A stretch of DNA of 64,000 nucleotides from Paracoccus homiensis. Its GTDB lineage: Bacteria > Pseudomonadota > Alphaproteobacteria > Rhodobacterales > Rhodobacteraceae. The notes beneath the pieces are model-generated. The model had not been told where the DNA came from. It made no database searches and worked only from the letters and a program-made list of their open reading frames with translations. This document shows positions 1 through 8,379 of this stretch, piece after piece (within the stretch, counting starts at the first letter, position 1; every line of letters starts with the position of its first letter). The stretch is taken from positions 1 to 64,000 of the forward strand of contig NZ_FOHO01000004.1 in the NCBI RefSeq assembly GCF_900111675.1. The letters run 5' to 3'. The position numbers were made by a program, and so were the translations under genes.

Positions 1-279
1 GACAACGGCCCGGAATACGTCAGTGGCACCCTCATGGAATGGGCCGACAACCGGGGCATTGCCTTGGCATACATCCAGCCCGGAAAGCCTCAGCAGAACG
101 CCTATGTCGAGCGCTACAACCGGACGGTCCGGCACGAATGGCTGGACTTATACATTTTCGAAAGCATCGAAGAGGTCCAGAAGATTGCCACCGAGTGGCT
201 CTGGTCCTACAACCATGAACGCCCGAACATGGGCAACGGCGGGATGACACCTGCACAGAAACTGAAGATGGCCGCATAA
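1..279 (+). pseudogene. IS3-family transposase OrfB, 3' part (cut by window edge)
   Basis: The frame is open from the first base and encodes the C-terminal part of a DDE integrase-type transposase. It reads DNGPEY, then QNAYVERYNRTVRHEWLD, then WLWSYNHERPN and the end TPAQKLKMAA. The DNGPE Asp and the Glu of NAYVERYNRT are the second and third catalytic acids of the IS3 OrfB DDE triad; the first acid lies before the window. About 40 nt after the stop comes a C-rich then G-rich tract (aagcccccgc / acggggggatt, about 291-316) that resembles an IS3-type right end. The gene may be intact outside the window; it is marked broken only because its 5' part is not visible here. Confidence 0.85.
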
Positions 280-317
280 ATTTTACGACCAAGCCCCCGC
301 AAAAACGGGGGGATTAC

Positions 318-858
318 CGTTCGACGTCATCAGGTGTTCGGTCAGCCGATCGACCACCGGGCCGAGGTGGAAGGCGGCGGTGCCGACCCAATTGGCCAGC
401 GTGCTGCGGTGAAGCTCGATGCCTGCGCGCGTAAAGATCTGGCTCTGGCGGTATAAGGGAAGGTGCCCGGCTCAATCACCCGCTCAACGCGGGGCAGGCT
501 TTCCGGAAGATGCCCGCGATTGCGGCGGGCGGCCCGGCGCGGGGGCGTGCGGGGCGTAGCCTCCGCATCCTGCCGGGTCTTGGCCTCGGCCACGGCAGTG
601 CCGAGATCCTCGAAAGCCACCTGACGCTTGTCGTCGTTCAGCTTCTCGGAGCGTTTGCCATGCAAGATCTGGTTTAGCTCGGCGATCAGATGCTCCAGCC
701 GCCGGTTGGTTTCCTGCAGCGCGTCCCGTTCACGCAGCACGGCAAGAACAGCGGCGTGTTGGCTTTCGGGGATGGCGGAAAGGTCGATGGAGGGAGCGGC
801 GGACGTGCTGTCATCATATCCTGATCCATCTGTAGTTGAACGCCTTTTGTTGCATTCA
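318..858 (-). pseudogene. IS66 TnpC transposase remnant, deleted and frameshifted
   Basis: The N-terminal part is recognisable in one frame (IDLSAIPESQHAAVLAVL, RERDALQETNRRLEHLIAEL, HGKRSEKLNDDKRQ, ending LPRVERVIEP), with the coiled-coil and RSEK block typical of TnpC. Immediately after VIEPG the frame loses similarity. A different frame then encodes the start of the catalytic region (YRQSQIFTRAGIELHRSTLA, NWVGTAAFHLGPVVDRL). The zinc-finger region between them is deleted and the frame is shifted. No ATG precedes the N-terminal block, so the start is unclear. The DDE acids lie beyond the truncated end. Confidence 0.7.
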
Positions 859-860
859 GG

Positions 861-959
861 TCATTCCGCAACGGCTGGATTCGGGGCTTCCAGAGGCCGG
901 ACCCGACGCCAGTCGAGACCGGAAAAAAGCGTCTCGAACGGCATTCGGCTCAGGGTCAT
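861..959 (-). pseudogene. IS66 TnpB C-terminal remnant
   Basis: This short frame carries only the C-terminal signature of TnpB (DGAMTLSRMPFETL, then FSGLDWRRVRPLEAP), preceded directly by the broken tnpA. Its ATG overlaps the tnpA TGA as ATGA. About 70% of a usual TnpB is missing. The reading is by family resemblance to the C-terminal IDWRR block of IS66 Orf2 proteins. Confidence 0.55.
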
Positions 960-1186
960 GGCCCCGTCCCGGAACGCAGCACCAGCTTGCCTTGCTTGGC
1001 CAGCCGCCGCCACGCCGATAACTGGTGCGGCTGCACACCATACCGATCTGCAACGGCATTCACCGTGGCGACAGGCTCAAGCGTATGGGCGACCATCAAA
1101 GCTTTCACCTGGGTCGGCCACCCGCGATGGCCCGACGCATAGATCTCCACGCCCGGAGGTGTGAGAAACGAATTCTTGGCACACAT
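956..1186 (-). pseudogene. IS66 TnpA remnant
   Basis: From ATG at 1186 the frame encodes a TnpA-like helix-turn-helix segment (GWPTQVKALMVAHTLEP, then VNAVADRYGVQPHQLSAWRRLAK, then GKLVL). After GKLVL the family similarity ends and a short unrelated tail RSGTGP runs to a TGA. The breakpoint joins directly to the tnpB tail. IS66 TnpA proteins are normally longer, so this is an internal deletion junction. An upstream in-frame start at 1243 adds residues that do not look like TnpA. Confidence 0.7.
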
Positions 1187-1367
1187 TGCGAAACGCACTC
1201 TCACTGGTCGATGAAAAAGACTTCGCAGCAGCGCGTCAACCAAGCAATGTGGGGCTCAGCCGTCCGTTACACTGCATCTTCACGGACATCCGCGTCAGTC
1301 GTTGTCCGAGTAGCAATGCTCCCTGACCCTAACTTGAACGTTTGGTCGTTGTCCTGCCTGGTCTTTT

Positions 1368-2357
1368 TCAGTGTTTTGCGGCGACCCGGAATCCGCAGTT
1401 TCCTGTTGAGCTGTCGGGGTCGTTTCTGGTGCGGGAATGGACGTGATAGCGGTCGCAATAGCTGTCGTGGCACAGATAGGATCCGCCGCGCTGTGCGCGT
1501 GCGGCGCCCGGGCTGTCGTCGTCATTCACCGGGTCCAGCGGCGGCAGGCGGTTGCCCTGGGGCAGGGGGCCAAAGCGGTCGGCGGTCCATTCCCAGACAT
1601 TGCCCGTCATGTTGTAAAGCCCGTAATCATTGGGCGCGAAGGCCCGCACCGGCGCGGTGCCCGGCCAGCCATCCTCGGCGGTGTTGCGGGTCGGGAAATG
1701 GCCCTGAAAGATGTTCATCGCATGGGCATCGCCGGGCATCATCTCATCGCCCCAGGGGAATTTCCGCCGCGCCCGCCCGCCGCGGGCGGCGCGTTCCCAT
1801 TGCGCCTCGCTTGGCAATTGCAGCCCCGACCACTGGCAATAGGCCAGCGCGTCATACCAGGCAATATGCACGGCGGGGTGATCCTCGCGCCCGCCGATGT
1901 CCGATCCCGGCCCCTCGGGCGAGGACCAGCAGGCGCCATCGACGCGCCGCCACCATGGCAGGCCGGGCGGGCTGACCGGCCATGCCGCGGCATCCTGCAG
2001 AAGCAGGTGGAACACAAAGCTCCAGCCTTCACGCTCGGCGACCGTGCGATAGCCGGTCGCCTCGGTGAACCGGGCATATTCGGCATTCGTCACCGACGTG
2101 GCCGAGATCAGGAAGGGCGACAGCTTGACCTTGCGCCGGGGCGCGTCCAGATCGGCGGCAGAGCGCGACTTGCGGGCGCCCATTTCGAAGATGCCGCCGG
2201 GAATGGCGACCAGCCGGGCGCGCAGGGCGCCCCGTTCCCGGTCCGGGGCCCGCGGCACGGCCCGCGCCGCGGCCAGGAACATCGCGTCGCGACCCTCGGG
2301 TGCCGTATCGCGATCGCCGCGGCCCGCGCCGCAGCACGCCTTGCCCTGGTCCTGCAT
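1368..2357 (-). CDS. Formylglycine-generating enzyme (sulfatase-modifying factor)
   Basis: This 329-residue SUMF1/FGE-family protein starts with GARLVAIPGGIFEMG-like sequence and continues with LPSEAQWERAARGG, MTGNVWEWTADRFG and the C-terminal RGGSYLCHDSYCDRY. In the family the two active-site cysteines of this last block bind copper and convert a sulfatase Cys in CxPxR to formylglycine. Here they are Cys296 and Cys301, both present, which separates it from non-catalytic relatives. The ATG at 2357 follows a purine-rich AAAGGGGGG. It sits next to an unrelated ClC gene. The likely client is the Cys-type sulfatase at 15978, about 13.6 kb away. The assignment as a true FGE is strong; the client is inference. 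Confidence 0.9.
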   Translation of the reverse strand: MQDQGKACCGAGRGDRDTAPEGRDAMFLAAARAVPRAPDRERGALRARLVAIPGGIFEMGARKSRSAADLDAPRRKVKLSPFLISATSVTNAEYARFTEATGYRTVAEREGWSFVFHLLLQDAAAWPVSPPGLPWWRRVDGACWSSPEGPGSDIGGREDHPAVHIAWYDALAYCQWSGLQLPSEAQWERAARGGRARRKFPWGDEMMPGDAHAMNIFQGHFPTRNTAEDGWPGTAPVRAFAPNDYGLYNMTGNVWEWTADRFGPLPQGNRLPPLDPVNDDDSPGAARAQRGGSYLCHDSYCDRYHVHSRTRNDPDSSTGNCGFRVAAKH

Positions 2358-2377
2358 GATCCTGCCCCCCTTTTTTC

Positions 2378-4183
2378 CTATTCCGCCGCGCCGATGATGT
2401 CGCGGCGCTGCTTGTCCAGTTCCTCGCTATAGCGGCGCAGGGTGTGGGACTCGGTCAGGATGCCCAGAACGCGACGCTCGACGCGGTCGCTGACGACGGC
2501 CAGCGCCTCGCTTCGGCTGTTTTCGAACAGGGCCGCGGCCTGTCGCGCGTTCATCCCCGGCAGCAGGATGTCGGTCTGCTGATGAAAGAAGCTGGCCAGA
2601 TCGCTGCGCGGTTCGGCCGCATCCGCATCGGCGTGGATTTCGGGCACCAGCACCACCGCGGCATAGGCATTGTCGGTATCGGTGACGATCACGCGCTGGG
2701 TCGAGCCCAGGGGAAAGGCCTGGCGGAATTCCTCGGCGGTCATGTCGTCGCGGGCGGTCACCACATCGCGGCGCATCAGCCGGTCCACGGTCAGGTTGCG
2801 GATCCAGCCGACATCATGGGCGCTGCGGATCGATTCACCGCGCAGGTGAAAGCGCCAGGTGCTGAAGGAATAGCCGAAGGTCTGCCGCACCACCAGCGAC
2901 GAGGTGATCGAAGCCGCCAGAACCAGCACTGCGATCGGAAACTCGCCCGTGACCTCGAGGGTCAGGAAGGTCATCGCCAGCGGTCCGCCGATCACCGCGA
3001 CGCCGAATGCGCTCATCCCGATGACGGCCAGCGCCGCCGATGACATCATGCCCGGCGCCAGCCAGTCCAGCGGCACGGCCAGCGCCTTGCCGACCAGCGC
3101 CCCCAGCAGCAACGAGGCAAAGAACAGCCCGCCCCGAAAGCCCGAGCCGATGGTGATCGCCGTCGCCAGCGCCTTCAGCAGGAACAGCCCCACCAGCGCG
3201 TGCAGCGCGACGTCGTGATCCAGGTTGATATGCATGGCGCCGTGTCCCGCCGACAGGATCTGCGGCGAGATCAGCGCAAGCCCGCCCACCAGCAGCCCGC
3301 CGATCGCGGGGCGGATCCAGGCCGGAATGCGGGCCAGCGTGGCCAGACGTTCGGTGCGGGTGACGCCGATCATCACCAGGATGCCTAGGGCCGCACAGAT
3401 CCCGCCCATGGCAAGCGCGGGCAGGAAATCCATCGCGGTGATGGTCCCGATCGGGCCGACATCGATGGTGAAGGGCTCGCCCGTCAGCGCGCGCGAGACC
3501 AGCATCGCCACGATGGCGGCGGCGATGACCGGGGCCAGCGACACGGTGCTGTAGGTGCCGATGATCAGTTCGAAGGCGTAGAAGGCACCTGTCAGGGGCG
3601 CGCCGAAGGCCGCCGCGATCGCGCCCGCCGCACCGCAGCCGACCAGCACGCGCATATCCTCGCGGCGCAGCTTCAGCTTCAACCCCAGCTTCGAGGCGAT
3701 CCCCGAGGAAACCTGCGTATAGGCCGCCTCCAGCCCCGCCGACAGGCCGAACCCGTTCGAGGCCAGGTTCTGCAGGCTGACCCAGATGCTGTCGGTCAGC
3801 GACATGCGCCCGCCATAAAGCGCGTTCGCCTCGATCGGGTCGACGATGCTGCCCTTGCGGCGGCGCAGGTGCAGAAACAGCGTGGTCAGCAGCCCGCCCG
3901 CGACCGGCGTCGCCAGCAATCGCCAGTCGCGCGCCAGATCCGATCCGCTGAGCCCGGCGCCGAAGGCCACGCCGTAAAGCAGGCTGTGCAGCGCCTGCGA
4001 GGCCAGGCTGATTGCGCTGACCACCATGCCCGCCAGCGCACCGACCGCCACCGCCAGCACCATGAAGCCGACCGCGTTGCCCCGCGCGAACAACCGCCGC
4101 CGCAACAGGTTCCCCCGCGCCGCAACCGCAAGCCCATGATGCTTGCGCGGCAACAGCACGTTCGGATCCCTCGCCCAGCCCAT
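2378..4183 (-). CDS. ClC-family chloride channel/transporter with C-terminal CBS domains
   Basis: This 601-residue protein has an N-terminal soluble stretch, a ClC membrane core (about residues 35-445) and a soluble tail with CBS repeats (about 463-590). ClC signatures are GCGAAGAIAAAFGAPLTGAF (about 182-201) and GSGFRGGLFFAS (346-357). The usual GK/R-E-G-P filter motif reads GLEAA at 150-154, so the gating glutamate is retained as Glu152 but the following Gly-Pro is lost. The tail begins VDRLMRRDVVTARDDMTAEE. ClC proteins move chloride or other anions, some as Cl-/H+ antiporters, and CBS pairs often sense nucleotides. It ends 20 nt before the FGE start and may be co-transcribed with it. Direction of transport cannot be told from sequence. 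Confidence 0.88.
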   Translation of the reverse strand: MGWARDPNVLLPRKHHGLAVAARGNLLRRRLFARGNAVGFMVLAVAVGALAGMVVSAISLASQALHSLLYGVAFGAGLSGSDLARDWRLLATPVAGGLLTTLFLHLRRRKGSIVDPIEANALYGGRMSLTDSIWVSLQNLASNGFGLSAGLEAAYTQVSSGIASKLGLKLKLRREDMRVLVGCGAAGAIAAAFGAPLTGAFYAFELIIGTYSTVSLAPVIAAAIVAMLVSRALTGEPFTIDVGPIGTITAMDFLPALAMGGICAALGILVMIGVTRTERLATLARIPAWIRPAIGGLLVGGLALISPQILSAGHGAMHINLDHDVALHALVGLFLLKALATAITIGSGFRGGLFFASLLLGALVGKALAVPLDWLAPGMMSSAALAVIGMSAFGVAVIGGPLAMTFLTLEVTGEFPIAVLVLAASITSSLVVRQTFGYSFSTWRFHLRGESIRSAHDVGWIRNLTVDRLMRRDVVTARDDMTAEEFRQAFPLGSTQRVIVTDTDNAYAAVVLVPEIHADADAAEPRSDLASFFHQQTDILLPGMNARQAAALFENSRSEALAVVSDRVERRVLGILTESHTLRRYSEELDKQRRDIIGAAE

Positions 4184-4394
4184 CGCAGAAACCTTGCCTC
4201 ACATGACAACAACAAAACCCGGAAGTCGGGTCTGCGCCTGTCCCGTTTGGGATGGGTTCCTACCGTCTTGCGGCCCGGTTACAACCCCGGTTCGTCACAT
4301 TCCGGGGGCAGACGCCTACAAAGGGCGATGGGCGCCCCCGTTGGGCGACCCAGGGCGGCGCAGCCGAGATCCCCGACAGGGACGGCAGTTCGCC

Positions 4395-5066
4395 CTAGCG
4401 ACCGGTCTGGCCCAGAACCAGCCGCGTCGCGCCGCTGATATCGGGCAATACCTCGCCGTTGGCCAGACGCGCCAGGATGCGGCGTTCCTCGGCCTCGACC
4501 TCGGCTGCGTGGGTGGCGGCTGCCTCGGCCTCGGATGCGGGCATGATCAGGATGCCGTTTTCATCCGCAAGGACGGCATCGCCCGCATTGACCACGACCC
4601 CACCGACCGAAACGGGGCGGTTCATCGCCCCGCCGCCATTGGCCAGCTTGGTCGTCAGCGCGGCAAGCCCGCGCGACCACAGGGGAAGCCCCGCTTGCCG
4701 GATCGCCAGCACATCGGTCGCCAGCCCGTCGATCACCACACCCGCCAGCCCGATGCGGCAGGCCACATCGGTCAGCACGGCACCCCAGCAGGCGTGGCGG
4801 CGGTCGCCTCCCTGATCGACGATCAGGAAATCGCCAGGGCGCAGCAGCCGCAGCGCGTGGTTCAACAGCGTGCCGTCACCCGGCGGCAGCGCGATCGTCA
4901 CTGCCGTCCCGGCCACCGGGCCATTGGCATGGCGGCAGGTGATCTGCGGATCGACAAAGCCATTGCGGCGGAAATGCCCGATGGTAGCGGGCTCGCAGCC
5001 GCCAAGGCGGTCGCGAAGCGCCGGGTCCATCTGCGGCGGCATGGGTGCGATATTGTAGGCGGTCAT
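4395..5066 (-). CDS. RraA/HMG-aldolase-like protein
   Basis: This 223-residue member of the RraA / 4-hydroxy-4-methyl-2-oxoglutarate aldolase superfamily shows GDGTLLNHALRLLRPGD, VDQGGDRRHACWGAVL, then GVVIDGLATDV and VVVNAGDAVLADENG. In aldolases of the family the DGxxRD motif provides an Arg for the substrate carboxylate and an Asp for the metal. Here it reads DGLATD (113-118), so the Arg is replaced by Thr117 while Asp118 stays. Its ATG overlaps the dctM stop by one base (TGATG), so it is translationally coupled to the TRAP genes and probably acts on the imported acid. Aldolase or decarboxylase activity is uncertain because of the missing Arg. Confidence 0.8.
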   Translation of the reverse strand: MTAYNIAPMPPQMDPALRDRLGGCEPATIGHFRRNGFVDPQITCRHANGPVAGTAVTIALPPGDGTLLNHALRLLRPGDFLIVDQGGDRRHACWGAVLTDVACRIGLAGVVIDGLATDVLAIRQAGLPLWSRGLAALTTKLANGGGAMNRPVSVGGVVVNAGDAVLADENGILIMPASEAEAAATHAAEVEAEERRILARLANGEVLPDISGATRLVLGQTGR

Positions 5067-6370
5067 CAGATCAACCCCGGCAGCCAGGTGATGATCCCTG
5101 GAAACAGACTGAACAGAAGGATCCCGATCAGGAAGCAGAGACAGATCGGAATGGCGGCGGCATAGATCGACGGCATCGGGATCCAGGGCGCGCTGCCCTT
5201 GGCGGCGAACAGGTTATAGCCGAAGGGCGGTGTCAGGCTGCCCACGGCAAGGTTGATCAGGAACAGCGTCCAGAACCAGACCGGATCAAAGCCATACAGC
5301 GACACCAGCGGATCATAGATCGGCACGACCACCATCATGAAGGCGATCTGGTCGATGAACATGCAGGCGATCAGCGGGATCACCATCAGCAACAGCAGCA
5401 TCAAGGCGGGGCTGAGGTCGAACTCGGTCGCGGCCTCAACCAGACCGCGCGTCGCGCCGGTAAAGGACAGAAGCTGGCTGAACAGCTGCGAACAGGCCAG
5501 AATGGCGATGATCATCGCGCTGATGCGCAGGGACGACATCAGCGCCTGCCCCGACATCTTCAACGAGAACTTGCCATAGAACGCCGCGACCAGGATCGCG
5601 CCCAGAACGCCCGTTGCGGCGGATTCGGACGGCGTGGCGATGCCCAGCATGATCAGGCCAAGAACGGCGAAGATGATGATGCTGAAGGGCAGCATCTTGC
5701 CGATGGCGGCCAGGATCGCCGGCAGCGAGCGGTCGTGGTCGTCATCGCCGGCAGGTGCCTTGGACGGGTCGGCCCAGATGCGGATCAGCGTATAGCCGAC
5801 AAACAGTCCCGCCAGCACCAGGCCGGGAATGATCCCCGCGATCAGCAGCCGCGCGATCGACACATCGACCAGCGAGCCGATGATCACGACCAGCAGGCTG
5901 GGCGGAATGATCGGTGCAAGACCCGCACCGCCAAGGATCAGCCCGACCGAGATCTTTTCGTCATAGCCGCGATCCCGCATCGTCGGCAGCGCGGACCGCG
6001 ACAGCATCGCCGTCACCGCCAGCGCCGATCCCGACAGCGCCCCGAACAGTGTCGACAGCGCGATCACGAAGAAATACAGGCGGCCCCTGATCTTGCCCAT
6101 CAGCGTGTCGAGGGAATCGAAGATCACGTCGATCGACCCGGACCTGAACAGCAATTCCCCCATCAGGACGAACAGCGCGATGGTCGACAGCGTTTCCGAG
6201 GTGACGGTGTTATAGACGCTGTTGGTGAACATCCCGAAACCCGCAGGCCCCATCAGCCACAGCGTGCCCGCGACATTGATGGTCAGGAAGGCCGCGAAGA
6301 TCGGGATGCCAAGGGCGAACAGCACCATCAACGACGTGACCCCAAGGCCAAGCGCAAGTTGCCAATCCAT
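5066..6370 (-). CDS. dctM: TRAP transporter large permease (DctM)
   Basis: This 434-residue hydrophobic protein has the DctM fold: about twelve membrane segments, LSGSALAVTAMLSRSALPTM, GLAPIIPPSLLVVIIG and NLAVGSLTPPFGYNLFAAKG. The start ATG at 6370 (MDWQLALGLGV) lies two bases after the dctQ stop. A longer frame to 6754 runs inside dctQ and is not coding. The large subunit forms the ion-coupled pathway for a substrate delivered by DctP. Second gene pair of the dctP-dctQ-dctM-rraA-like operon. The substrate is an unknown organic acid. Confidence 0.93.
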   Translation of the reverse strand: MDWQLALGLGVTSLMVLFALGIPIFAAFLTINVAGTLWLMGPAGFGMFTNSVYNTVTSETLSTIALFVLMGELLFRSGSIDVIFDSLDTLMGKIRGRLYFFVIALSTLFGALSGSALAVTAMLSRSALPTMRDRGYDEKISVGLILGGAGLAPIIPPSLLVVIIGSLVDVSIARLLIAGIIPGLVLAGLFVGYTLIRIWADPSKAPAGDDDHDRSLPAILAAIGKMLPFSIIIFAVLGLIMLGIATPSESAATGVLGAILVAAFYGKFSLKMSGQALMSSLRISAMIIAILACSQLFSQLLSFTGATRGLVEAATEFDLSPALMLLLLMVIPLIACMFIDQIAFMMVVVPIYDPLVSLYGFDPVWFWTLFLINLAVGSLTPPFGYNLFAAKGSAPWIPMPSIYAAAIPICLCFLIGILLFSLFPGIITWLPGLI

Positions 6371-6372
6371 GA

Positions 6373-6909
6373 TCAAAGTCCTTCCTGCGGATCTTCGTCC
6401 GCGTTCCACGGCAGGCTGTCGGGTGCCAGCGCGGCCCGCAGATAGTAGATCGCCGTCCCGGTAAAGCCGTAGCAGATCAGCCCCGACAGCCAGATCTTCG
6501 GGATCCTGACCGCAAAGGACGTGCTGGTGCCCGATTGCACCTGCCGGATCGCCTCGACCCAGATCATGTAGGCGGCAAAGCTGCAGACGATCGCCGTCAG
6601 CGCCGCGATGATGCGGATAAAGCGGGCCTGCGTTGCCGTGGGCAGCTTTTCTTCCAGGATGGTGATGCCGATATGGCCGCGCGTGCGGGCCAGTTCGGGC
6701 ATTGCAAGCGTGGCCGCGGCGCAAAGCAGATACGCCACCGCCGAGGCCGACCACAGCGTCGGCGAATTGAAGAAATAACGGGCGACGACCTCGATCAGGA
6801 AGGTCACGACGATCCCCGCAAGCGCGGCGCCGCCCAGAAGGAACCCGGCGCGGGTCAGCGCATCATGCGCGCGCCAGATCCCCGCGCCGAATGTCCGGCC
6901 TTGGCTCAT
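6373..6909 (-). CDS. dctQ: TRAP transporter small permease (DctQ)
   Basis: This 178-residue protein has four predicted membrane helices (about 18-42, 56-76, 98-120 and 138-160), matching DctQ, with the family-like RYFFNSPTLWSASAVAYLL and ARTRGHIGITIL. It overlaps the dctP stop by four bases (ATGA) and ends two bases before dctM. DctQ associates with DctM to form the membrane part of the transporter. Identity rests on topology, length and position between dctP and dctM. Confidence 0.9.
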   Translation of the reverse strand: MSQGRTFGAGIWRAHDALTRAGFLLGGAALAGIVVTFLIEVVARYFFNSPTLWSASAVAYLLCAAATLAMPELARTRGHIGITILEEKLPTATQARFIRIIAALTAIVCSFAAYMIWVEAIRQVQSGTSTSFAVRIPKIWLSGLICYGFTGTAIYYLRAALAPDSLPWNADEDPQEGL

Positions 6910-7880
6910 TCCGTCAGCCCGTTTTCCTGCGCCAGTTCACGCATGCGGGCGACGGTGTCCGGCGATTTTTCCATGCCCAGCTTCCAGATGCCCTCGTTGA
7001 CCAGTGCGTCCAGACGCTCGGCATCCTCGGGGGCGAACTCGGTCGGCTGCATGCCCAGCTCTTCCAGTTCTTTCCATTCCTGAACGGCCAGACCGTCCAG
7101 CAGCTCGGCATTGGTTTCTTCCAGCTTGCGGCCCTGTTCCAGCAGCAGCGCCTGTTCAGCCTGGTCGAGGGATTCGAACTTGGACAGGTTCATCAGGATA
7201 TAGGTATAGGTCTGCCCGAAGGTCGGCTTCGAGAAATATCCCGCAACCTCGTGCCAACCCAGATCCTTGACGCCGTTCAGGCCCCATGCGGCGCCGTCGA
7301 TCACGCCGCGATCCAGCGCCGAATAGACATCGCCCGACGACATCAGCACAGGCGCGCCGCCCAGCCCCTCGGTGATGTTGGTATAGGTCGCGCTGCCCCG
7401 GATGCGGCGACCGTCCAGACCGGGCGATCCCTCGATCGGCTCTTCCAGCACATATTGGAAGCCCGACGATCCCAACGGCGGCACCGCGATCAGCTTCAGG
7501 CCCAGATCGGCGTAATGGGCGTCGACCAGATCCCAGATGCCGGCCTCGCGCACCTTGGCGGGATCGACGGACACCGCGTCCATGGCCGCGCCAACGCCGG
7601 TGGTGTCGGTGTGATAGGCGCCGTGGGTGTACAGGATGTCGAAGACGCCCGCGCCGACCGGTTGCAGCTGTTCGAAGGGCGGGATGACGTCAGGACCGCT
7701 GAGATTGATGCTGGTCTCACCGCCCGAGGCTTCTTCGACCATGTCGATAAAGCGCATCGCGACCTCTTTGGTATAGGTCGCGTTCATGTTGTAGCTGGTC
7801 AGCATCCGCAGATCGGTCGCCATCGCGGCCGCGGGAAGGACAAGTGCAGCCGTCGCTGCCGTGATCATCAAACGATTCAT
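6906..7880 (-). CDS. dctP: TRAP transporter substrate-binding protein (DctP)
   Basis: This 324-residue secreted solute receptor starts with a Sec signal (MNRLMITAATAALVLPAAAMA, cleavage about residue 21). The mature protein has the DctP pattern ALDRGVIDGAAWGLNGVKDLGWHEVAGYF in the second half. The ATG at 7880 follows AGAGAGGT; the upstream extension to 7958 lacks a signal peptide logic. The conserved Arg that binds the substrate carboxylate in this family is probably in the RRIRGS segment. First gene of the dctPQM-rraA-like operon, read away from the LysR gene at 8380, which likely controls it. Substrate unknown. Confidence 0.92.
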   Translation of the reverse strand: MNRLMITAATAALVLPAAAMATDLRMLTSYNMNATYTKEVAMRFIDMVEEASGGETSINLSGPDVIPPFEQLQPVGAGVFDILYTHGAYHTDTTGVGAAMDAVSVDPAKVREAGIWDLVDAHYADLGLKLIAVPPLGSSGFQYVLEEPIEGSPGLDGRRIRGSATYTNITEGLGGAPVLMSSGDVYSALDRGVIDGAAWGLNGVKDLGWHEVAGYFSKPTFGQTYTYILMNLSKFESLDQAEQALLLEQGRKLEETNAELLDGLAVQEWKELEELGMQPTEFAPEDAERLDALVNEGIWKLGMEKSPDTVARMRELAQENGLTE

Positions 7881-8379
7881 GGGTCTACCTCTCTGTTGTC
7901 GCTGTATCTTATTCTTTGCCCGCCGACCGCAAGCCGGTCGGTCGCCGCGCCCCCGCAAGCCGTACCGCGATCCGATCGCAGGCCTGGGCTGTGGTTTTCC
8001 GGGATCGCGTCATGTCGTGTTCTTCCTCGGGTTCTGAGGTCAGATGAACGATAATTCTGATGCCGCGTCCGGCGCAAATAGTCGCAGGCTATTCCAAGAA
8101 TAGCACCGGGGCAGACCGGTCCCGCGCGGCCCGAGACGCGGCCGGATCAAGGGTGTTTTCGGGGCAGAATGCCTGCCTGGTGGGCAGATACGGGCCCGCG
8201 AAGGACGGGCGACAACCTTGGGTGGCTTCTGCAGGTCCGGCTTCACGCCAAGGCGCTGTCTGTTTCGACAATGCGGGGGGTGCAGCATAAGGATGCCATA
8301 GCATCGCCCTATGCTTCGTCGCTATATTTCCGGGATCACTGTGCTATTGGGGCCGCCGGGCCAATGGGGGTGCATCGCC
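7881..8379. promoter_or_regulatory. Divergent control region dctP / lysR
   Basis: About 500 bases without a convincing gene separate dctP from lysR. A perfect 17-base dyad GCTATTC-caa-GAATAGC lies at 8088-8104. It is preceded by GCGCAAATAGtCGCaGGCT (8072-8090). A related block GGATGCCATAGCatCGCCCTAT lies at 8291-8312, 70 bases before the lysR start. Both blocks resemble a block at 11572-11600 upstream of the hydantoinase gene. They are candidate binding sites of the LysR protein at 8380. Short ORFs here have no RBS or recognisable product. Confidence 0.55.

Larger units (their letters stand above)
318..1270 (-). mobile_element. Degenerate IS66-family element with internal deletions
   Basis: On the minus strand the order is tnpA start, tnpB end, then pieces of tnpC, which is the IS66 gene order with large internal parts missing. 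The upstream limit is inferred from GTAACGGACGG read on the minus strand ending at 1270, because IS66 ends usually start GTAA. The other end is abrupt at about 317, where the IS3 end begins. No matching IR is visible there, so the IS3 element probably removed it. The remnant cannot encode a working transposition machinery. Confidence 0.7.

Noticed and set aside
5045-6445. Long plus-strand frame over dctM
   Set aside because: Rich in Arg, Gln and His without any fold; it mirrors dctM in high-GC DNA.
6371-6754. N-terminal extension of dctM
   Set aside because: Lies inside dctQ; the DctM N-terminus starts at 6370.
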